Source: Flavonifractor sp. An82
GTDB taxonomy: Bacteria; Bacillota; Clostridia; Oscillospirales; Oscillospiraceae
Length of the DNA: 36,452 nucleotides
NCBI RefSeq assembly: GCF_002159265.1
Contig: NZ_NFHG01000024.1
Span: 1 to 36,452, forward strand
Reading direction: 5' to 3'
The translations under genes and the position numbers were made by a program. Below the pieces are notes generated by a model. The model worked only from the letters and a program-made list of their open reading frames with translations. It was not told the origin of the DNA and made no database searches. The first letter of the stretch is position 1. Each line of letters opens with the position of its first letter. Shown here piece after piece: positions 25,224 through 31,844 of the stretch.

Positions 25224-26809
25224 ATGGCAGAATATCTGGCTCCAGGTGTGTATGTGGAGGAATTTGACTCCGGCGTCAAGGCCATGGAGGGTGTTGGTAC
25301 CAGTACCGCAGGATTTATCGGTCTGGCGGAAAAGGGACCCACCAAGGGAACCCCTGTGCTCATTACCAGCTTTGCCGAATACCAGCGCCGGTTCGGCTCC
25401 TATCTCTCTCCGCAGCGGTACGGCAGCAACCGCTTCCTGCCCAATGCGGTCGAGCACTTCTTTACCAACGGAGGCAGCGCCTGCTATGTGATGCGGGTGC
25501 TGCCCGAGGACAGCAGCTCGGCAACGGCAACCCAGGGCCGCTTTCTCTTCACCGCCAAGGATCCCGGTAAATGGGGCAACCGGCTGAGCATTGTCATAAC
25601 CGCCGGCAGCAAGGGTAAAACTCCGGCAGCCGACGACACTCTAACCCTGAGCACAGAACCAGGCGCGGAGAGTGAAGCCCACACCACGGAGCTGTTCGTC
25701 CTGGATGTTGTGGTGAGCCACGGCAGCATGACCGAAACCTATTCCGGCTGCACCCTCAATCCGGACTCCCCGGATTACCTGGTGACCCGGCTTCAGCTGT
25801 CTCAGCTGGTGACCGTGGAGCTGGCAGAGCAGACCGAGGAGGAAAGCAAACAGGGCGGTCCCCTGGCCAGCCTGGGCGGAATGGGCGATCGTCTCACCAT
25901 CCGGCTGTCCGGCGGTACCGACGGCCCCCTGCCCATTCCGGCCACCAGCCTCACCAGCCTGTACAAGGGAAACGACGCCATTCCCGGCCAGCGCACCGGT
26001 CTGGCCGCCTTTACCGAACTGTCCGATGTGAATATCATGGCCATCCCCGGTGTGACAGACCAGGATGTGCGGCCGCCCTCATCGCCCACTGCGAAACCAT
26101 GGGCAACCGCTTCGCCGTGCTGGACACCCCCCAGGACAAGGTGGATACCACCAGTCTGGCGAACTTCCGGGGCATCTATGACAGCTCCTATGCCGCCATG
26201 TATGCCCCCTGGATCAAGGTGTTCGACCCCCTGTGCAACCAGGCCGTTTTCCAGCCCCCCTCCGGCGCCGTGTGCGGCATCTATGCCCGCAGCGATACCC
26301 AGCGCGGGGTGCACAAGGCCCCGGCCAACGAGGTGGTGCGGGGCTGTACCGGCCTGAGCGTCAGCTACAACACCGCCGAGCAGGCCAAGCTCAACCCCAT
26401 CGGCATCAACCTGATCCGCGCCATTCCCGGCCAGGGCATCCGGGTGTGGGGCGCCCGCACCTGCTCCAGCGACGGCAACTGGAAGTACGTCAACGTGCGG
26501 CGTCTCTTCCTCTTCCTGGAGGAGTCCATCCGGGCCAACACCAACTGGGTGGTCTTCGAGCCCAACGACGAGAGCCTGTGGGCCAGGGTAAAGGGCACCA
26601 TCACCCTGTTCCTGGAGACCCAGCGCCGCAACGGGGCCCTGGCCGGTTCCACGCCGGACCAGGCCTACTATGTCAACGTAGGTGCCACCACCATGACCCA
26701 AGACGATATCCTCAACGGGCGGCTCATCTGTGAGATCGGTGTAGCTCCGGTGCGCCCGGCTGAATTTGTGGTCTTCCGCATCACCCAGATCACCCAGAGC
26801 ACCACCTGA
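25224..26809 (+). pseudogene. Contractile sheath protein, frameshifted
   Basis: The two frames together encode about 528 residues of a phage/eCIS tail sheath. The first frame runs MAEYLAPGVYVEEFDSGVK, GFIGLAEKGP, VEHFFTNGGSACYVMRV and ends its homology at PGVTDQDV near 26070. The second frame continues from about 26072 with AALIAHCETMGNRFAVLD and the conserved sheath C-terminus (KAPANEVVRG, GINLIRAIPGQGIRVWGART, YVNVRRLFLFLEESI, FEPNDESLWARVKG). One base is missing between 26070 and 26071: GTGC-GGCC where GTGCAGGCC would restore VQAAL. An AGAAGGGA site precedes the ATG. Sheath contraction powers injection, so a true frameshift would inactivate the machine; a sequencing error is possible. Confidence 0.85.
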
Positions 26810-26832
26810 TACTGCTGAGGAGGGACGAAATT

Positions 26833-27266
26833 ATGGCGGATATTATCTATCCATTCAAAAATACAACTATAAGGTAACCATTGACGGGACCGAGGCGGCC
26901 GGCTTTTCCGAGGTCTCCGCGCCCGACATCACCGTTGATCCCATCGAGTACCGGGAGGGCAACATGGCGGGCAAGACCCCCGGCAAGCAGCCCGGCATTC
27001 TCAAGTATTCCAACGTTACCCTGAAGCGGGGCACCACCGACTCCCCGCTCTTCATGGACTGGATGACCGAGCTGAAAAACGGCACCGTCAACCGCAAAAC
27101 CATTGTGATCACCCTGGTGGACGACGAGGGGAAGGACTCCGCCTCCTGGCAGCTGGAGAAGGCCTGGCCCACCAAGTACACCGCCCCCGACTTCAACGCC
27201 ACCAGCAACGAGGTGGCCATCGAAAGCCTGGAGCTGGTGTGCGAGGGCATCACCCGCACCATGTAA
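26833..27266 (+). pseudogene. Tail-tube protein 1 (gp19-like), frameshifted
   Basis: The ATG at 26833, nine bases after GGAGGG, reads MADIIYPF and then hits a stop. The homologous frame takes over at the A-run near 26857 with QKYNYKVTIDGTEAAGFSEV, PITVDP-like text, EYREGNMAGKTPGKQPGI, VTLKRGTTDSPLFMDWM and ends ESLELVCEGITRTM. One missing base in TTCAAAAAT (TTCCAAAAA expected) explains it. The family forms the inner tube hexamers. Restored length is about 144 residues, normal. Either genuine decay or a homopolymer-adjacent sequencing error. Confidence 0.82.
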
Positions 27267-27290
27267 CCGGACGAAGGGAGGAAGCGCCAA

Positions 27291-27470
27291 ATGCAGCTAC
27301 AGACCGAATACCCCTTCCGGGAGCTGTGCCGCCAACTCTCGTTCATCTCGTACCATTTCCACTGGAGCCCGAAGAATGGGCTGACCCTCCCCCACCTGGA
27401 ACGGGAACGCTTCTGCCGGGAGATCCGTCAGATCAACCGCCAGAGCAACGGGAAGAAGAAATATTTTTGA
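27291..27470 (+). CDS. Small DUF6760-like eCIS protein
   Basis: A 59-residue protein just after tube 1: ELCRQLSFISYHFHWSPKNG followed by LTLPHLERERFCREI and a basic tail. It matches the short eCIS protein whose core reads YHFHWxxxxxLxLxHxER, found between the tube genes of many eCIS loci. AAGGGAGG is eleven bases before the ATG. Function unknown; in related operons it is a constant small partner. Confidence 0.65.
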   Translation: MQLQTEYPFRELCRQLSFISYHFHWSPKNGLTLPHLERERFCREIRQINRQSNGKKKYF

Positions 27471-27492
27471 GTTGTAAGAAAGGGGGGAGCGT

Positions 27493-27930
27493 ATGAGCAA
27501 AGATCTTCTGAACCAGTATTCCTTCCGGGTCTTCCTGGAAGGCGCCGAGGCATTGGAGCTGGGCTTTTCCAGAATCTCCGGCCTGCAGGTCGGTGTGGAG
27601 ACCACCACCTATCAGGAGGGGGGCGTCAATGACCGGGTCCATCTCTTGCGGGGGCCCATACAGCGCGGAGGCACCCTGCGGATGGAACGGGGCGTCTATG
27701 CCGGAGAGTTCTGTCCCCTCTACGTCACCGGCACCTGGCTGCCTGCCCTGAAGCTGCAGGTGTATGCACATCCCAGCCAGAAAAAGCCGGGCAAGACCTA
27801 TCTGTTTTCCAACCTGATCGTCAAGAGCTGGAAAGTGGGGACCATGGACGCCCTGGAAGGTCGAATTATGATTGATACCTTTGAGGTGACCAACTATAGG
27901 AAGTCAAGTCTTTTGCGAAGAAATTTTTAG
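27493..27930 (+). CDS. Tail-tube protein 2 (gp19-like)
   Basis: A 145-residue tube-family protein: NQYSFRVFLEGAEALELGFS, SGLQVGVETTTYQEGGVND, HLLRGPIQRGGTLRMERGV, FSNLIVKSWKVGTMDALEGR. eCIS loci encode more than one tube paralogue, the later ones joining tube to baseplate. GGGGGAG precedes the ATG. The basic C-terminus (RKSSLLRRNF) is not typical of the family. It is the last eCIS gene; a possible 21-codon GTG frame at 27930-27995 follows and runs into IS110 copy 3, perhaps the stump of the next gene. Confidence 0.8.
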   Translation: MSKDLLNQYSFRVFLEGAEALELGFSRISGLQVGVETTTYQEGGVNDRVHLLRGPIQRGGTLRMERGVYAGEFCPLYVTGTWLPALKLQVYAHPSQKKPGKTYLFSNLIVKSWKVGTMDALEGRIMIDTFEVTNYRKSSLLRRNF

Positions 27931-27991
27931 TGACGAAAAAAGAGCGCAGGAAAGCAAACCATCCAGAGGAGGGCCGAAAAAAGGGAGAATC

Positions 27992-29155
27992 TTAGTGGAT
28001 CATGGTCGGATCATAACGGATATTTTTGGTTTGCAGCGTGTAAATGACCCGCAGAAGTTTTTTGGCAACATGGGTCAATGCCACACGATGAGGCTTGCCC
28101 TCTGATCTTTTCTTGGTGTAATACGCGGCAAAAACTGGTTCGCTGGAGATGAGAGGTAAGCAACAATTCATTAAAGCATACCGAAGCCGGGATGAGCCGT
28201 GCTTAACCATATGTCCGGTATACTCAGATTGCCCGGATTGAAAATAGCCTGGTTCCAGACCTGCAAAGGCAAGCATTTTGGAAGGGGTCTGAAATTTGCT
28301 GAAGTCTCCAAATTCCGAGAGAATCACGGCGGCAGAGAGCTCTCCAACGCCGGGAATGGATAAACAGGGCGGATCGATTCCCCGAACGCACTCTTTGATT
28401 TGAGCGTCCAATTCATCCACCTTGGAGTCCAATTGGGAGTAAAGCTCCAGAAGGATATTCATCTGATCCAAGAGATAATCGCTTTGAGTTCCAACAGTGT
28501 TTTTTGCTAAAGCTTTGAGCTGGGTGAAATTACTCAGAGTGAATCTGCCACGGGAAAGTTTGCGCAGGGCTTCATAAGAGCGTGCGTTCATGTTGGCGAT
28601 CCGTTCCGGTGTCTGGTAGTGCGCAAGGATGTACAGGGCTGTGACAGAAAACTTGTCTTTAAAGAAGGTTTTGAACTCAGGAAACAGTTTATCCAAGACG
28701 TTGGTAAGCTCCACCAGTTGTCTGCTGCGCTGACGAACCAAACTATTGCGAAATCTTGTGAGTGACTTTAGCTTATCCAAGTGGTAGAATGAGGACGGAT
28801 AGGGCTTGTACTCTACCGTCATCACATACTGGGCGATGCTGAGCGCATCAATGGAGTCGGTTTTCGTATTTCTGAGGGATTTGCTGCGAACGAATCTGGA
28901 AACCAGAAGCGGATTGAACTCCATAAAGGTGAAGCCGTTGGATTCGAGGAACAGCTTCAGATTTTGCCCATAGTGGCCGGTAGATTCAAGCCCTATCTTC
29001 TTTTCACCTTCCAGACTGTCCAGCAATGCCTTGAAATGCGAAAAGCCCTCCCGGTCATTGGAAAAAGACCATGAGGGCATAACGGTATCACAGAGTTCGT
29101 CAATGATGGCGCAGTCGTGTTTGAACTTAGAGATGTCGATTCCTATAAAGTACAT
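27992..29155 (-). CDS. IS110-family transposase (DEDD recombinase)
   Basis: A 387-residue complete transposase. It has FIGIDISKFKHDC, GLESTGHYGQNL and NTKTDSIDALSIA in the DEDD domain, and SIPGVGELSAAVILSEFGD and AFAGLEPGYFQSGQ with the family serine in the C-terminal domain. The ATG at 29155 has GGAGG six bases upstream; a frame to 29212 is unlikely. It is related to copy 2 but clearly distinct in sequence, so the copies did not arise by local duplication. No disabling change seen. Confidence 0.92.
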   Translation of the reverse strand: MYFIGIDISKFKHDCAIIDELCDTVMPSWSFSNDREGFSHFKALLDSLEGEKKIGLESTGHYGQNLKLFLESNGFTFMEFNPLLVSRFVRSKSLRNTKTDSIDALSIAQYVMTVEYKPYPSSFYHLDKLKSLTRFRNSLVRQRSRQLVELTNVLDKLFPEFKTFFKDKFSVTALYILAHYQTPERIANMNARSYEALRKLSRGRFTLSNFTQLKALAKNTVGTQSDYLLDQMNILLELYSQLDSKVDELDAQIKECVRGIDPPCLSIPGVGELSAAVILSEFGDFSKFQTPSKMLAFAGLEPGYFQSGQSEYTGHMVKHGSSRLRYALMNCCLPLISSEPVFAAYYTKKRSEGKPHRVALTHVAKKLLRVIYTLQTKNIRYDPTMIH

Positions 29156-29398
29156 GGATTTCCTCCTTTTGTTTAGATTAGCACTGCTGGTCTCCACAGA
29201 TGACTTGTCCATGTATTCACGAAAATAGAAACGTCAAGCGTTAACCAACGAATCACCAATGCAGGCAAGCCACTGTGGTCTGAGTCACCTCAAAACAGTC
29301 TTGCTGTAAGAATATAGGTACAGATCCACAGTGCTTGACCTGATTATACTGCAGGTAGCTACTCCTGCTGTATAACCAATTTTCGAGGAAAGGAGAAT
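29156..29398 (-). ncRNA. Candidate bridge RNA region of IS110 copy 3
   Basis: Non-coding 5' end of copy 3. CAAGCCACTGTGG (29266-29278) pairs with CCACAGTGCTTG (29325-29336) with one bulged base, closing a 46-base loop, similar in plan to the stem found in copy 2. A smaller hairpin GCAGG/CCTGC lies at 29351-29369. Exact RNA ends are unknown. Confidence 0.45.
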
Positions 29399-29432
29399 TA
29401 ATAAAACCACCCCTTTCGAGATGGTTTTATTA
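29399..29432. terminator. 11-bp hairpin at the IS110 copy 3 edge
   Basis: TAATAAAACCA (29399-29409) and TGGTTTTATTA (29422-29432) form a perfect 11-bp stem with a 12-base loop. The T-rich arm could act as a terminator on the plus strand. It may instead be the original insertion target, since several IS110-group elements choose hairpin or terminator sites. Confidence 0.4.
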
Positions 29433-29446
29433 TACGTGGACTATGA

Positions 29447-29569
29447 ATCCATGCTGCTGCTCCCCCTGTAACATGCTGGGGCTGTGTCTACACGCCCACC
29501 CTCGCCATCCTGCGGCAGGCGGTAAACGGCACCCGACTGGCCGGGGAACCGCTCCGAAACGCACGATAA
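29447..29569 (+). other. Possible coding remnant beside IS110 copy 3
   Basis: A short open frame without a start ends at 29569 with TLAILRQAVNGTRLAGEP. Its GC content resembles the contractile operon. It could be the tail of a gene deleted when IS110 copy 3 arrived. No family recognised; weak. Confidence 0.2.
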
Positions 29570-29588
29570 CCGTCCGCCCGTCTCACAA

Positions 29589-29618
29589 TTGAAATACCCT
29601 CATCTTCCATGATATAAT
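29589..29618 (+). promoter_or_regulatory. Promoter of the kinase-regulator operon
   Basis: TTGAAA (29589-29594), 18-base spacer ending in TGA, and TATAAT (29613-29618), which makes an extended -10. Start predicted near 29625, about 38 bases before the GTG. Confidence 0.6.
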
Positions 29619-29662
29619 ACCCCAAACTTTGGTTCTGCTTTAGTTTAAAGGGGGAGATAGCA

Positions 29663-31111
29663 GTGGATGACAGTTCCAGATGGGCAGAGGTGGTCACAGA
29701 TGGAATCCCTGGAGAATTGCTGCTGGTATTTACCCTTTTGATCTGGGCGATCTTTCTTATGATCCTGTGCTCCAATCCCAAAAACAAGTTGAACTTCTGG
29801 TGTTTCTGCAGCGGGATGCTGTTCAGCATCGGGGCGCTGAAAGAATACTTGTTCTATACACTGGGGCCCAGGCTGATTGAACTTGGTATCTGGACCAGCG
29901 GATGTTCCGAGACGCTTTACTCTCTGCTCAGCGCCGTTTTTTATTATCTCTCTATGCCGGCGGTGGTGATCTTCTGCCTGTACTTTCACCGGCTGGATCG
30001 CACCCATCCCCGGCTGTTCCGCCGTCTGCGTCTGCTGTTGTATCTGCCGGCGCTTCTGCTTGCCGTCATCTTTCCCTGTACCCAGACGCTGGCATTCCAG
30101 CAAGTGCCCGCCTTCTGCCTGGTAGTAGGCCTGTATAACTGGTGTTACGGTCTGATCGGCACAGGCATCCTCATCCATGTCCTGATGGCGGAGCGGCTGA
30201 GCACTCATTTCTCCCAGCGCCGTCTGGCAGCGGCCAGCCTGCTGGTTCCTCTTTGGTTCTGGCTGATCTCCGCCTTTCCCTACCATGCCTTGGGCATTCC
30301 TAATCTCAGCAAACTCTGGCAGATCAACCTGATCGTAGTCCTGTTTGTTCTGCTCTATTTCCTCTACCACGCCTGCCGGGACGGAATCTGGGGCATTCGC
30401 TTTCGAAAGGAGACCTATGACTGGGGCACCGGAAACGTGGTACTGCAAAAAAACGCCAAATATGTGGGCCACGCGCTGAAAAACGACCTATCCAAAATCG
30501 AGTGGTGTACCGACTTTCTGGCCGCCCAGGGAGCGCCCGCTCGTGAGGTGGATATTCTCCGCCGCTCGGTCACCCACCTGAAACAGTTTGTCAGCCGGAC
30601 ACAGCTCTACTCGGATCGGATCTCCCTGTTCCCCGAACCATGCGACATAAAGGACCTGTTCCAGTCCCTTGCGGATGCGTTCAACGCCGCTCCCGGAAAG
30701 ACGGCGTCTGTTCAGATCATCACCTGCGCGGACACTCCCTTGACCTGTGACCCCGCTCACGTGGAGGAAGTCCTGCGCAATCTGATTGCCAACGGGCTTG
30801 ATGCCGCAGGAAAAGACGCAACGGTATCTCTCTCCTATCAGCAGCTTCCCCGTCGGCGCTGTGCCGTGATCACCGTGGCAGACAACGGATGCGGCATGGA
30901 TAAGGAAACGGCCAGGCAGATTTTTGAGCCCTACTACACCACAAAGGCCGGAGGGGACAACCTGGGACTGGGTCTGTATTACTGCCGGAACGTGATGAGC
31001 GCCCATGGCGGCAGTATCCGGGTGATCTCCGCGCCGGGGAAAGGCAGCACCTTTTCCCTGTTCTTCCCGGTCAGGCGCAGAAAAAAGAAGGAGGGACAGG
31101 CATGGAGCTGA
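29663..31111 (+). CDS. Membrane sensor histidine kinase (7TM-type input)
   Basis: A 482-residue protein. Residues about 18-235 hold roughly seven hydrophobic helices and no large extracellular loop, so the signal is probably sensed in or near the membrane. The phosphoacceptor is likely H270 in YVGHALKNDLSKIEW. The HATPase domain has N377 in LRNLIANGLDAAG, DNGCGM (407-412), a PYYTTK lid start and GLGL (434-437). GTG start with GGGGGAGA upstream. The stop overlaps the regulator gene by 10 bases. It should phosphorylate that regulator. The stimulus is unknown. Confidence 0.88.
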   Translation: MDDSSRWAEVVTDGIPGELLLVFTLLIWAIFLMILCSNPKNKLNFWCFCSGMLFSIGALKEYLFYTLGPRLIELGIWTSGCSETLYSLLSAVFYYLSMPAVVIFCLYFHRLDRTHPRLFRRLRLLLYLPALLLAVIFPCTQTLAFQQVPAFCLVVGLYNWCYGLIGTGILIHVLMAERLSTHFSQRRLAAASLLVPLWFWLISAFPYHALGIPNLSKLWQINLIVVLFVLLYFLYHACRDGIWGIRFRKETYDWGTGNVVLQKNAKYVGHALKNDLSKIEWCTDFLAAQGAPAREVDILRRSVTHLKQFVSRTQLYSDRISLFPEPCDIKDLFQSLADAFNAAPGKTASVQIITCADTPLTCDPAHVEEVLRNLIANGLDAAGKDATVSLSYQQLPRRRCAVITVADNGCGMDKETARQIFEPYYTTKAGGDNLGLGLYYCRNVMSAHGGSIRVISAPGKGSTFSLFFPVRRRKKKEGQAWS

Positions 31112-31695
31112 TCCGTATTCTGGTGGTGGAGGATGACCCGGACTTTCAGTACCTGATCCAGCAAAGTCTGGCGGCTTATGACGATCTGTCACTGATCGCC
31201 TGTTGTCCGGACGGCGAGACAGCCTGTCAGGCTGCCCGGCAGGAAGACCCTCACATTGTGCTGATGGATCTGGCCTTACCTACAGATCCCATGGAAGGGG
31301 TATCGGCCGCCCGGCGCATCCGTCTGGAAACCCGGGCCAAGGTAATCCTTCTGACCTCTTTTGATGACCCAGCCACCGTGATCCAGGCCAGCGTGGAGGC
31401 CTTTGCCTCGGCCTATGTACTGAAAAGTCAATTTCCCCTGCTGGTGCCTACCATTCGGGAAACCGCCCGCGGAGTCATACCCCAGTCTCACCTGATCTGC
31501 TCGGCCCTGCTGCAGCGGCTCACACCGGCAGAGCTGACGGTGTTTCAGCACATGCTGGGAATGCCGGTAACCCTCCACTCCTCCGAAAAGACCATTGCCA
31601 ACCAACAGACCGGGGTCCTGCGTAAGCTAGGGCTGCATAACAAGCAGCAGCTGCGTCATATCTTTTCGGCCTATTTTCCTCAGATCGAAGCATGA
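31102..31695 (+). CDS. LuxR/NarL-type response regulator
   Basis: A 197-residue regulator. The receiver has ILVVEDDPDF (D11, D12), the phosphoacceptor D56 in IVLMDLALP and a conserved lysine in AYVLKSQF. The C-terminal helix-turn-helix is LuxR-like (LTPAELTVFQHML, then EKTIANQQTGVLRKLGL) but shows a non-standard spacer, VTLHSSE, before the recognition helix. It starts inside the kinase gene, so it is translationally coupled. Targets are not evident; the large surface protein next door or the contractile operon are possible. No operator repeat was identified. Confidence 0.88.
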   Translation: MELIRILVVEDDPDFQYLIQQSLAAYDDLSLIACCPDGETACQAARQEDPHIVLMDLALPTDPMEGVSAARRIRLETRAKVILLTSFDDPATVIQASVEAFASAYVLKSQFPLLVPTIRETARGVIPQSHLICSALLQRLTPAELTVFQHMLGMPVTLHSSEKTIANQQTGVLRKLGLHNKQQLRHIFSAYFPQIEA

Positions 31696-31711
31696 ATATA
31701 ACGACTGCACC

Positions 31712-31743
31712 ATCGCCTCCATTCCCCCGGGAACGGAGGCGAT
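31712..31743 (+). terminator. Rho-independent terminator after the kinase-regulator operon
   Basis: ATCGCCTCC (31712-31720) pairs with GGAGGCGAT (31735-31743), and TTCCC/GGGAA extends the stem inside after one mismatch. A T-rich run (TCCTATATTTCTT) follows. Confidence 0.7.
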
Positions 31744-31781
31744 TCCTATATTTCTTGGGAACAAAAGAAAAATGTGGATGA

Positions 31782-31796
31782 TATAATTGTTATAAT
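31782..31796 (+). promoter_or_regulatory. Tandem extended -10 promoter elements
   Basis: Two TGnTATAAT motifs, with TATAAT at 31782-31787 and 31791-31796, nine bases apart. Neither has a convincing -35. They lie about 50 bases before the ATG of the large surface protein. Confidence 0.45.
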
Positions 31797-31844
31797 TAGG
31801 GAACCGGCAATTTCGGACCCCAGAAACGAAAAGAGGGATGATAA

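Larger units (their letters stand above)
27940..29398 (-). mobile_element. IS110-family element, copy 3
   Basis: Approximate limits. A complete minus-strand transposase, about 50 bases of 3' end and about 240 bases of 5' non-coding DNA. It cuts the contractile-system operon directly after tube 2. The baseplate, spike, LysM-type and ATPase genes expected next do not appear on its other side. Confidence 0.65.

Noticed and set aside
26060-26080. Programmed ribosomal frameshift in the sheath gene
   Set aside because: No slippery heptamer or downstream structure is evident, sheath genes are not known for this, and a one-base deletion explains it simply.
25802-26701. Long minus-strand open frames opposite sheath and other eCIS genes
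   Set aside because: Low-complexity Gly/Ala/His-rich translations typical of antisense frames in GC-rich genes; the plus strand carries clear homology.
20347-27930. Prophage tail region
   Set aside because: DUF4255, DUF4280 and DUF6760-like genes with two tube paralogues, and no capsid, terminase, portal, tape-measure or lysis genes, indicate an eCIS.
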